Notes under the pieces: generated by a model
The model's database searches: none
Told to the model about the DNA's origin: nothing
Seen by the model: the letters and a program-made list of their open reading frames with translations, nothing else
NCBI GenBank assembly: GCA_038277395.1
Contig: CM076189.1
Location: 238,764,653-238,828,652 of the forward strand
Origin: Dryocosmus kuriphilus
Lineage: Eukaryota > Arthropoda > Insecta > Hymenoptera > Cynipidae
DNA: 64,000 nt
Direction: 5' to 3'
Shown: positions 1-9,076 of the stretch, one piece after another
Layout of the letters: the number at the start of each line of letters is the position of its first letter
How positions within the stretch are numbered: the stretch's first letter is position 1
Made by a program: the position numbers and the translations under genes

Positions 1-857
1 AACATTTCGAGGAAAGGAAATGGACGCGATATATTACCATGGTTTGGAATCGAAGACATCCTAAGGGAAACCTTCGTTGGAAGTGAGATGACAACATACA
101 TTTGCACTAATGAGTTAATGATTCCGGTCCTCGAAGACCGTCAAAGAATCATCAGAGAATGTAATTCCTCTGTAACAGGCGGACACTTCGGCGTTACGAA
201 AACCTATAGTCGATTACGAGAGAGATTTTTCTGGGAAGGTTCAGAATTTGATGTGAAGGATTTTATAAAAACTTATGAGAGTTACCAGAAAACAAAACTA
301 ATACGGCAAAAAGGTAAGGAGCCTATGAAAATTACCGACACACCCCGTAAGGCGTTTGATAAGATTCAAATTGATATAGTAGGCCCTTAACCTGTTACTG
401 AATGCGGAAACAGGTATATTCTAACTGTCCAGGATTGTTTGACCAAATATTCGAACGCAATACCCCTGAAAAATATGGACTTGAGTCACAATTGCTTGTG
501 CCTTGGTAGAAAATATAATTTGTCGGTTCGGTTTGCCCAGGATAATCCATACTGACTGGGGTAGTAATTTCCTCAGCCAGATAATAAAGACCTTCTGCAA
601 AATATTCCAAATTAAGCAGGTTAAGTCCAGGGCGTTTCATCCACAATCCCTCGGTGCTCTGGAACGAAGCCATCATGTCCTTGTCGAATATTTGCGTCAT
701 TACCGCGAGGATCGCAGCTATATAAATGGATGAAATTTTCCATGTTTTCCTATAATTCCACAATCCATTCAGCAACCAATTTTACTCCTCACAACCTCGT
801 TTTTGGTGCAGATGCACGAATTCCATCTGAATTTTAAACTGGCGAAGTCTCGATCAC
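1..857 (+). pseudogene. Gypsy-type retrotransposon integrase, 5' part (broken)
   Basis: This is the C-terminal part of a retrotransposon Pol polyprotein. Residues of 88-390 match the integrase zinc-binding region (the GGHFGVTKTY histidine part is present), but both cysteines of the HHCC site read tyrosine. The catalytic core follows. The first aspartate lies in the region after 391 (ILTVQDCLTKY), the second in HTDWGSNF and the glutamate in GALERSHHVLVEYLRHY (503-733). The copy is broken by an in-frame TAA at 388-390, a frameshift near 485-505, a TGA at 731-733 and another frame change after it. The frame continues to 851 and is then interrupted by the Polinton at 858. The upstream pol and gag genes lie outside the window. 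Class and domain are clear; the clade within Gypsy/Ty3 is not determined. Confidence 0.85.
852..857. repeat. Polinton target-site duplication, left copy (gatcac)
   Basis: These six bases directly precede the left terminus and match 16228-16233 (gaccac) at five of six positions. Six-base target duplications are typical of Polinton integration. Confidence 0.85.
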
Positions 858-964
858 AGTAGTATAGCAGTGTACGTTCTAGTTCACCACGACAAGCTTT
901 GTGCTGCCGCCGACAGATGGCGCCACTACTCCCTCAGTGGTACATGTCCGTGATAAGTATCGAC

Positions 965-1110
965 AGTCGGTACTACCCTCGATCGGTAAGGTAGGGTTAT
1001 GGATGCATTAGAAACATGGCAGTTTGTTACCCTTAGCCGGTAAGGTAGGAATCTGGGTAAATTATTACCATCAGTCGGTAATGCAGTTAGTTACCGCCAG
1101 TCAGTAAGAT
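965..1110. repeat. Short degenerate subterminal repeats (cggtaaggtag type)
   Basis: A motif resembling tcggtaaggtag with spacers recurs about four to five times here and, in inverted orientation, at about 15975-16110. Subterminal short repeats in transposons often bind the transposase or integrase; that function is inferred, not shown. Confidence 0.6.
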
Positions 1111-1337
1111 AGAAATCTGGCACGTGTGAAATAAACTATTTAACGTTATTCGATAAGGAAGTGCTCTATTCCAGACTATATACGTCGAGAATTGACGTGG
1201 TTCATGTCCGTGCTAAGCTTATTTTAGTACGCAATAGCTAGAGACACGAAATCACCACCCTTACCCCTTCTCTCACCCATAAGCAAGTAGAAATGCAGTC
1301 AAGGTTATCGTTATGTAATGGAACTTACATCTCTTAC

Positions 1338-1550
1338 CTACGCATACTGTAGGTGACGTATTATGGGGATTCCCGAGAACTCGACAAGTTTCAACAAGCA
1401 TCGACAAGTTTCAATATGCAATTTTTCGACATGAAGGTAAAGAGTTAATAAAATACTTACTTGTAAAATTTCTATCCATCGCAGTGTGTGAAATCCATCG
1501 TTGTTGTTGTTGTTTGAAGGAACGAAGCGGAAAATGTACAACTTATTCAT
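1338..1550 (-). CDS. Short TIR ORF, asparagine-run peptide (hypothetical)
   Basis: This 70-codon ORF has a near-identical partner at 15642-15854 in the other TIR. It begins with MNKLYIFRF, has a run of asparagines and then DGFHTLRWIEILQ. Directly after the LQ codons comes a good splice-donor-like sequence (caggtaagta in the right copy: caggtaaat), so the ORF may be a short exon rather than a full gene. A diverged related segment lies next to it (about 1620-1730, and 15480-15600 on the right), and another related segment is at 14540-14755. No known family is recognised. It may be non-coding repeat sequence. Confidence 0.3.
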   Translation of the reverse strand: MNKLYIFRFVPSNNNNNDGFHTLRWIEILQVSILLTLYLHVEKLHIETCRCLLKLVEFSGIPIIRHLQYA

Positions 1551-1841
1551 AAATTAAAACTAAGTAAATTAAGTTAATGCAAAGCGGAAAAAAGTGAACA
1601 GTATCCCATAGATGTTTCAACGTAGAAATTCAACCCATCGATGTGCTGAAAATCCATCGTTGAAATTTGTGCAAAGCGGAAAGAAACGCATTTTCTCTTT
1701 TATCCATAAATTAAGGTAAAAAACGTCAGACTCACTTTTCTTATCTTTAAACTAAAATTAAGTAATAAGTACATACAGGCAGTTTATCTGTGAATGTTAT
1801 AATTTATTATTCACACCAAGCTTCCTCAATACAAAGCTCTT

Positions 1842-2159
1842 TCATTCAACATAATCAAATTCAAAAAGATTGTATTTTCCACCAAAGTAGCACAAAGAGA
1901 GTTTCTTAGCCTGGACCGCTACTTCCATCTTTTCGAACGTGTCCATATAGGCTGGATCCTCAAAAATCTTCTTTATTCTGCTCGGCATGTAGACTGCGAT
2001 CTCATTCTCCAACTCGGCAACGATTTTTGTGCCATATTTCGTTTGAAGTTAGATGATTTTGGTAACAGCATACTTCTTCTTCACTGTCAGGTCAGATAAT
2101 GATTTCACTGGTAAGAACCCTTCCAATCGGCCGACTTTGTTAATAGCACTGAGATCCAT
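1842..2159 (-). pseudogene. TIR-borne small protein, left copy (one stop)
   Basis: This 318-nt frame starts at ATG 2159 and ends at TGA 1842-1844 (105 codons plus stop). It is interrupted by TAA at codon 37 (2049-2051). The same stop sits at the same codon in the right-TIR copy. Residues after it (KYGTKIVAELENEIAVYMPSRI) are compact and look like a small beta-rich fold; similar small proteins accompany insect Polintons, but I cannot assign a biochemical role. The TATA box at 2244-2251 and the HSE array lie upstream on the minus strand. This copy keeps CAG where the right copy has a second stop, TAG. Confidence 0.7.
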
Positions 2160-2243
2160 GTTCTTCTCTGGGTAATTAATTATAAGTAGACGTTACACTC
2201 TGTATATCCAATGACAGACTGAAGCCTCTGCAATTCGATGCTG

Positions 2244-2251
2244 CTTTTATA
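2244..2251 (-). promoter_or_regulatory. TATA box of left TIR gene
   Basis: The minus strand reads TATAAAAG. An Inr-like TCAGTCT follows about 29 bp downstream and the ATG is 85 bp further on. A four-unit HSE (2277-2294) lies 25 bp upstream of the TATA box. Confidence 0.75.
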
Positions 2252-2276
2252 GACTAGTACCCGCACTCTACCTACA

Positions 2277-2597
2277 TTCGAGAATGTTCTAGAAGCTCGA
2301 CGTGTTTCGACAAGTTTCGACACGATGATGCAACATTGCGCAATATGATGCAACGATTTCTCGCGCCAGAATGTTCTAGAAGGTTAGATTTTTCGTGTCA
2401 GAATATTCTAGAATCAACAAGATGATGCAGGATTCGTCAAGTTTCGACGACACGTTTAAACAAATTGATGTACGTTTCGACAAGCTACGCAAGATGATGC
2501 AACGTTGCGCAATATGATGCAACGATTTTTCCCACCAGAATGTTCTAGAAGGTTAGATTGCACAACGTTGCGGAAGATGATGCAACGGTTTCTGGAA
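2277..2597. promoter_or_regulatory. Heat-shock-element cluster, left TIR
   Basis: Perfect HSE arrays (alternating GAA and TTC with 2-bp gaps) occur at 2277-2294 (four units, ttcgagaatgttctagaa), 2369-2381, 2401-2413 and 2538-2550 (three units each), with a two-unit site at 2590-2597. They lie between two divergent TATA promoters (2244-2251 minus and 2622-2629 plus). The spacing and unit arrangement are those of the HSF1-binding consensus. Palindromic ATTGCGCAAT (2335-2344), which matches a C/EBP-type site, and a one-mismatch copy (2505-2514) sit between them. A module of about 85 bp carrying these motifs is duplicated (about 2305-2388 and 2473-2559). Confidence 0.75.
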
Positions 2598-2621
2598 GCA
2601 TCTGGTGGGGGAGAGGTGGTC

Positions 2622-2656
2622 TATAAAAGTGCGAGTGGAGTGGAGTGCTGTCAGTT
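2622..2656 (+). promoter_or_regulatory. TATA + Inr promoter of polymerase transcript
   Basis: TATAAAAG at 2622-2629 is followed by TCAGTT at 2651-2656, a canonical arthropod core-promoter spacing. The first long frame downstream starts at 3207, so the leader is about 555 nt and holds three tandem units. The HSE array lies immediately upstream. Confidence 0.75.
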
Positions 2657-2732
2657 CAGCGTTGTCTGTCAAGTGTGTCACATTGAGCGAAAAAATCTCC
2701 AGTGCAGCTTTTTGTAAACTTTACTATTGACT

Positions 2733-3125
2733 GGTGAAACAAGGATAGTGCATCCATCTAAAGATAAAGCGAAAAGTGCATAACTGCAGTTTCTTATGGA
2801 CCAGAAGTGCAGTTTGTGTTATGGACTTTACTAGTATTATGGACTTTAAAAGGAAGAATAGTGATTGGTGAAATAAGGATATTGCATTTAAAGACAAAGT
2901 GAAAAGTGCATAACTGCAGTTTCTTATGGACCAGAAGAGCAGTTTGTGTTATGGAATTTACGGGTATTATGGACTTTGAAAGGAAGAATAGTGAGCGGTG
3001 AAATAAGGATATTGCATTTAAAGACAAAGCGAAAAGTGCATAACTGCACTGTTGAAAGAAACCAGAAGTGCAGTTTGTGTTATGGACTTTTATATATAGT
3101 GATTTTAAAGACATTATTGATAGTG
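2733..3125 (+). repeat. Three tandem ~130-bp units in polymerase leader
   Basis: Units begin near 2734, 2868 and 2998 with ggtgaaa(c/t)aaggata and each contains gaaaagtgcataactgca followed by accagaag(t/a)gcagtttgtg. They are diverged and the last unit is altered. They sit in the predicted 5' leader, in which several short ORFs appear that are probably not coding. Confidence 0.8.
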
Positions 3126-3206
3126 ACTTTACTATTAAGAAAATCTCCAGTGCAGTTTTTTTTTTTGACCGATATTTTTTGTCAGTGAATAAAAAACTCC
3201 GTCAAA

Positions 3207-6200
3207 ATGATATTCGACGAGTGTGTAAAGCTTGTTTCAGATATAGAGGATGCGTTGAGCTTGATGGAATCATCTGGATGCACACCTTTCGACAAAGTGA
3301 AAAAATGGAAAGACGAGTGCTCACTTTGTCTGAAGATAGTTAGGAGAGAACTGAGAAGAAAAAAAAAACCACCGCAGACTTTAGGCGAAAAACAAAAATG
3401 TCTAAATATAATTGAGAAGCTCGCGTGCTTGGAGGTTGGCTTCGATGTATTAGATAAGAAGAGGGGAGGAGGAGGAGGAAAATCCGACGACATCGATAAT
3501 CGTGTCAAATGGCTAGATGTCGACAAAGCGTTCAATGCTCGCATTAAAACGTGCGTAGTGGCAAATGTAGTACACAAGGCTGTTCTTGCTTTCTTAGAAG
3601 ATGCGCAACGTCTATTTATTTCACATCTGAGCAAGGATATACGACATCATAAATCACTAATGATAAACACTGTGCTTGTTGCCTATTATAAAAAAATTGG
3701 CAAAGACAAGCCCGATGACAAGAACTTTAGATCAAAGAACGTAGCCTTATACTATATTATACGACTGATTTAAAATTATGGTTTGAAACCTATGTTAGGT
3801 ACCTGGTCCTCAAAGAAATAGAGGAATTTGAGGAGAAAGACTCTGGGTAGACCCTTCACTTCATAATAAAACTTTCCATCAACATCAGAAAGTTGAATCT
3901 AATGAAGGCAGGTTCATACGTTGATCTTCCAACATCGATCAAGGATAAGAAATCTTGTGTGAACATACAAAACGACTATGACAACGAGTGCTTCAAGTGG
4001 GCAATGCTCTCAGCCTTACACCCCCCGGACGATTTAAAAATGTTAATCGCGTGTCAAAATACCAGCAGTACAGGGATGAACTGGATTTTTCCGACATCAG
4101 TTTTCCAGTTGCACTCAAGGATGTGAAAAAATTCGAGGAGAAGAACCAAATCTCTGTGAATGTCTACGGCCTTACTAAGAAGAGTGAAAATAAATTCACA
4201 GTGGTGCCTCCTCACCTCACCTAACAAAAAAGAGACACGCACGTAAATCTTCTTCGTGTGGAGGAAGATTATGTTTGTGGGGATGATGAAGGAGAAGCAG
4301 AAGAACATCAGGACAAAGGAACAAAAACCTTCAATTTTCACTATGTTTGGATTAAAGACCTATCGCGATTGGTCTTAAGACAACTGTCCGCAAACAGAAA
4401 CAAAAAACATATCTGTAACCGGTGCTTGCACTACTTTACAAGTATGGAAAAGACTGGTTGCACACACTGAAGACTGTGTAAAACTTAATAACTGTAAAGT
4501 GGTGCTTCCAGAACCCGGGAGGATCATTTCTGAGTTTAAGAACTTTAAGAATCGAGAGCGAGCTCCTTTCATGGTATACGCGGATTATGAGTCCCTTTTA
4601 ATACCCGTAAATTATGATGAAGGAGCAGAAAGAACCTCGAATACTGAGGACTTTGAAAGAAACGAGGTCTTCAATATTGGTTATATGTTCAAGTGCAGTT
4701 ATGATGAAACACTGTCCTTTGACGAGTGATGCACGGACGATGTGGAGCCTGCAAAGTGGTTTGCTGAGCAGTTGCTAAAAATTGCCCAAAAATGTGATAA
4801 GGTTTTGGCATCTCCAGTTCCAATGCAGAAATTGTCATTTGAGGAACAAGTAGCCTTTATAGATGCCAAAACGTGTCACATTTGTCAGAAGGCACTACAT
4901 CCTCCAATGAAAAAGGTACATGATCATTGTCACTTGACAGGTAAGTACCGTGATCCTGCGCATGAGCATTGCAACTTATCATATCAGGACTCAAACACCA
5001 TACCTGTTGTGTTTCATAATCTGAGTGGGTATGACGCTCACTTTATCATTCGTGACATTGCCACATAATTTGGGAGAAGAGTTAAAGTTCTTGCGCTCAA
5101 TAAGGAAAAGTACATTTCCTTCACAAAGTACGTTCAGGAAACTCAGATAAAATTTAGATTCATCGATTCATTTAGATTCATGGCCTCTTCTCTACAGAAG
5201 TAACCGTCATACCTCACTCAGTACAAAATTGTCAGTGCAGTGTTTGCCGGTGTTGAGAGGGAGAAAATTGAGCTTCTCACGAGGAAGGGTGTTCTGCCCT
5301 ATGAATACCTGGACTCGAGGGACAGACTCAATGAAACCGAGCTTCCACCAAAAGAAAAATTTTTCAGCACACTGAATGATTCGGCAATATCGGACGAAGA
5401 TTATGTACATGCACAACAGGTATGGTGTGCATTTAACATCAAGATACTCGGCCAGTACGTCAATCTGTACATGAAAACTGACGTTCTACTTTTGGCTGAC
5501 ATTTTCGAAAGTTTCCGAGAACAGTGTCTCGAGGCTTACGATTTGCATCCAGCACACTACTACACCACTCCTGGCTTGACATGGGATGCCATGCTCAAAT
5601 ATTCAAAGGTAAGATTAGAACTCCTCACCGATGTTGATATGCTGTTGATGATTGAGCAAGGCAAAAGGGGTGGAGTAAGTCAATGCCCCAACCGTTATGC
5701 CATTGCCAATAACAAATACATGCCAGCGTTCAACAGAGATGGGGAGATCATCTTCATTGAATATTTAGATGCAAACAACCTGCACGGTTGGGCAATGGAA
5801 CAGCCCCTCCCTTACGGTGGATTCGAGTGGGTTACGAATTTGCAAAATTTTGATTTCAACATTCCAGACGATTCACCCTTTGGCTACATTCTAGAAGTAG
5901 ATTTGGACTATCCCACGGAACTTCATGACAAGCACAATGACTTGCCGTTTTGCCCAGAACACTCGAGTCCACCGGGGTCCAGCCAGGAGAAGCTCCTAAC
6001 TACCTTCCTGCCGAAACGAAAGTTCTCCATCATCGTGCTCCGAAAAATGCATTAGCCCATGGATTGAAACTTGTCAAAATTCATACAGTCTTGAAATTCA
6101 ATCAATCTACATGGATGCAAATTGACATTGATTTTAATACTGCAATGAGGACTAACGATAAAAACGAGTTTGAAAAGATTCTTTTCAAACTCATGAATAA

Positions 6201-7059
6201 TGCAGTTTACGGAAAGACAATGGAGAACGTACGAAAATACGTTTATGTGAAATTCGTGACAAAGTGGGAGGGTAGGTATGGAGCAGAAGCCCTCATAGCC
6301 CGACCAAACTTTCACAGTCGAGCAATCTTCAGTGAAAATCTCGTTGCGATTGAACTGAGCAGAACTGAAGTTTTGTTTAACAAGCCGATCTATGTAGGGC
6401 TTGCTGTGCTGGATATCTCCAAAATCCTAATGTACGACTTTCACTACGACTACATGCTTAAAAAATACGGTGACAAATGCAAACCACTATACACTGACAC
6501 GGACAGTCTTATTTACGAAGTAAAATGTAATGACATTTACGCCGACATGAAAGACGACATTGACAAATTTGACACCTCCGACTACCCTCGAGACAATGTT
6601 TTCGGAATGCCGCAAGTCAACAAAAAAGTTTTAGGTCTCATGAAGGATGAGTGTTGTGGCAAAATTATCACTGAGTTTGTTGGCTTGAGGAGTAAAATGT
6701 ACAGCATCCGTGTAAACGGCGAAGACTTTGTCAAAAAAGCCAAAGGCGTAAAAGCAGGCATTGTACGCAAAACAATCACATTCGACGACTACACGGAATG
6801 CTTGAGAAATTTGTCAGTCCAAAGCAGAACCCAATATGTCATCAGGTCAAGAATACACAATTTCGAGACGATTAAAAAATAAAAAATTGCACTGAGTCCT
6901 CATGATGATAAGCGATGCTTACTAGACAACACCACATACATACTTGCGTGGGGACACTACCGACTAAACAAAGCAATGGACGTTGACGCTACTGACGACG
7001 ATGAGGATATACTCACAGACAATGATTATGACCTTTTGGACATGCTTGTTAAAAATTAG
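3207..7059 (+). pseudogene. Polinton protein-primed DNA polymerase B (broken)
   Basis: This is a relic of the type B polymerase that replicates the element (DNA_pol_B_2 family). The N-terminal extension (3207-3773 and on) has no known fold. Visible parts in order are a C2-type zinc motif (HICNRCLHYF, about 4410), exonuclease I (YADYES, about 4575), a Cys/His endonuclease-VII-like module (CHIC...HCHLTGKYR...HCN, about 4873-4980), exonuclease II (NLSGYDAHF, about 5020) and III (KTDVLLLADIF, about 5473). Polymerase motifs A (DANNLHGWAM, about 5768, tyrosine replaced by histidine), B (NNAVYGK, about 6195) and C (YTDTDS, about 6489) follow. Breaks are frameshifts near 3765, 4015, 4450 and 5950-6055 and in-frame stops including 4727-4729, 5066-5068, 5201-5203 and 6880-6882. 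The last in-frame stop is 7057-7059. Confidence 0.92.
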
Positions 7060-7164
7060 TTACTGCAGTCATATCATCATAACTGCACTTTGACATCGCC
7101 TTTGTAAATAGTTACTTTCTTGTAAATATGTTATTATTAATATTATCATTATTACTGTACAGCG

Positions 7165-7490
7165 GTATCACCTGCATTGTGGTGAATGGATTCTTGCAAA
7201 TCTGACTCTAGTTCAACTTTTGTAAATGCACAGCGTTGAGGTGAATAGACCTTGGCGAATCTGACTCTAGTTCAACTTTTGCAAATCGGACTCTAGTTCA
7301 ACTTTTGTAAATGCATAGCGTTGAGGTGAATAGATTCTTGCAAATCTGGCTCTAGTTCAACTTTTGTAAATGCACAGTGTTGTGGTAAACGGATTCTTGC
7401 AAATCTGACTCTAGTTCAACTTTTGTAAATGCACAGCTTTGAGGTGAATAGACTTTGGCGAATCTGACTCCAATTCAACTTTGTAAATAG
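7165..7490 (+). repeat. ~60-bp minisatellite in polymerase 3' region
   Basis: About six copies of a unit with the core gactctagttcaacttttg, followed in most copies by taaatgcacagcgttgaggtg. Two copies are shortened. It lies between the polymerase stop and the AATAAA signal, so it would be in the 3' UTR. Confidence 0.85.
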
Positions 7491-7513
7491 GGTATATAGG
7501 AGTTATATATTTG

Positions 7514-7519
7514 AATAAA
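7514..7519 (+). terminator. AATAAA polyadenylation signal
   Basis: This is the first canonical signal after the polymerase frame, just beyond the minisatellite. It is placed by position; no cleavage evidence is available. Confidence 0.5.
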
Positions 7520-7624
7520 GACAAGATGTGAATGCATATAAACTGCTTTTTATTTATCAAGGAACCTTGCATCTACTTAGTGTAAGCATATACTTTTTAG
7601 AGTTTAGCCTAACATTGGATCATC

Positions 7625-7735
7625 ATTGCTTCAACGTTGCTTCAAAGATGGTTCAACGTTGGTTCAAAGATTTGTTCAACGTTGTTTCAACGTTGCTTCA
7701 ACATTGCACAGAGTTGATTCAACGTTGATTACATA
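7625..7735. repeat. ttcaacgttg short tandem array between convergent genes
   Basis: About eight repeats of a 12-16 bp unit built on the palindrome CAACGTTG, with variants such as ttcaaagatggttcaacgttgg. It lies between the ends of the convergent polymerase and integrase genes and overlaps the last integrase codons. Confidence 0.8.
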
Positions 7736-8655
7736 TCTGATTTGTCTATCCAGCTGTTGTGTAAACTATCAAAGCCTAACCGCTTTACGTAGACTTTACT
7801 GCCACGTTTCTTGATTACTTTTTCCACAAGGTATACGCCTGGATGCTTAACTTTGAGAAGTTCCTGTTCATAGAATCCGCCAGCAATACTTTATTGTTGA
7901 TAGTCCTTGAGCTTGTACGTCACTGGATTGGTAGGTATGACTTGTGTTACAGTGAATATCTCTGTTGTCCAGTTGGGAGTATATCCTTTTTCAAAGACAT
8001 GCTTATGCTTGCTGACTCAAACCCTATCACCAAGTTTGAACTTTGCTTTCTTCCTTCTAGGTATACTTCGCACTTTTTTGAAGCGTTGCAAGAGTTCCTT
8101 CTCATCCTCAGCAGTGACATCTCTGGGCTTCATACCGATTGATCGATGTTTTGTATCGTTGCACTTGGAGATGAGAGTGGGTAAAATGTCTATCCACTTG
8201 TAGTTACCTCTCAAGCTAAATTGTGGCCACATCTTGTTCTTGAGCGTGCGATTAAATCGTTCACAGATTGAAGCCTTTAGATTACTGTGTGTTGAGTAGA
8301 GATTAATGCTGTATTGCTGCATAAGATTTTTAAACTGCGAATTATAGAATTCTTTGCCTTTGTCAGTGTGTAAGTTTTTTGGTGCGCGACCCTGCACCAG
8401 TACAGATTCCATTGCTGAAGTGACATCTGATCCACTGTTGCTTTTAACAGGGACAGCCCAGGCGTACTTGGAGAAAGTATCTATTACGGTAAGTAAATAC
8501 TTTTGACCATTATTCTCGTGGGCATAGGGTAACATTTCAACCAAATCTGCCTGCCAAGTCTCATCCATACCGCGCATTTGCACGCGACGACGTGGATAAT
8601 TCTTTCTAGCCAGTTTATGCAGTTCCGTGACTACTGTCAGTTTCTCCTTGTCCAT
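7729..8655 (-). pseudogene. Polinton integrase with chromodomain (two stops)
   Basis: This is a retroviral-type integrase that would insert the element. From ATG 8655 the frame is continuous to TAA 7729-7731 with stops only at 8017-8019 and 7891-7893, and no frameshift. The catalytic residues are all visible: Asp in WQADLVEM, Asp in HTDKGKEF and Glu in ICERFNRTLK, with 33 residues between the last two. After the core, the C-terminal 45 residues have chromodomain features (YLVEKVIKK...VYVK...SWID), seen in Polinton and some Gypsy integrases and thought to target chromatin. The start overlaps the end of the upstream gene by 41 bp. About 308 codons. Confidence 0.9.
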
Positions 8656-9043
8656 TCCCGAGGGCGTTTAGTCGAGCGTCCAACTGAGCAATGAGTTCAG
8701 CGTTACGAATTGACAAGTCTTGTTGACTATCAGTCAGCAAGTTCTTTAGTTTCTCGTTGATTGATTCCTCGAGGATACGTATCATCAAATTATTATTGTC
8801 AATACCTGTTCGCATAGACGATGTCACTTTAAACACTGTACGTATCTCGTGTTGAATAATGCGCTCTACAATTCCCAAATTGACTGCATCGTTTTGTTCT
8901 TTGGACTCACTAACGTTGCACAATCTCTTGCCGTCTACGTCATAATGACCGTCGGAGGTGATTTTGAATCCCACACCAGGAGGTCCACGGCTTGCTGCTG
9001 CAGCGGTTCGATCCAGGTGACGTCCAAACACATCGATACTCAT
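8615..9043 (-). CDS. Polinton-associated protein with coiled-coil tail
   Basis: This is an uninterrupted 142-codon frame. The N-terminus (MSIDVFGRHLDR) leads to a short RGPPGVGF collagen-like tag and then DGHYDVDGKRLCNV. The C-terminal half (ILEESINEKLKNLL...LIAQLDARLNAL) is predicted to be helical or coiled coil. Similar proteins accompany insect Polintons next to the integrase; a structural (fibre or attachment-like) role is possible from its shape but is not shown. It overlaps the integrase start and follows 9077-9934 with a 33-bp gap, as in a leftward transcription unit. It is one of the few intact frames in the element. Confidence 0.65.
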   Translation of the reverse strand: MSIDVFGRHLDRTAAAASRGPPGVGFKITSDGHYDVDGKRLCNVSESKEQNDAVNLGIVERIIQHEIRTVFKVTSSMRTGIDNNNLMIRILEESINEKLKNLLTDSQQDLSIRNAELIAQLDARLNALGNGQGETDSSHGTA

Positions 9044-9076
9044 CGTGATACTGATGATATTTTTATGCGTACGCTC

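Larger units (their letters stand above)
858..2515. repeat. Polinton left terminal inverted repeat
   Basis: The sequence matches the reverse complement of 14687-16227 from the terminus to about 2515. Small indels make the left copy roughly 100 bp longer. It contains a (agtcggtaaggtag)-like short repeat zone at about 965-1110, the short ORF at 1338-1550, the TIR gene relic at 1842-2159, its promoter at 2244-2251 and heat-shock-element arrays. The inner boundary is approximate because the HSE modules there are themselves repeated. Confidence 0.9.

Noticed and set aside
1338..1550. FMRFamide-like peptide gene (LYIFRF)
   Set aside because: There is no signal peptide, no cleavage sites and no repeated peptides; the frame is in a transposon TIR.
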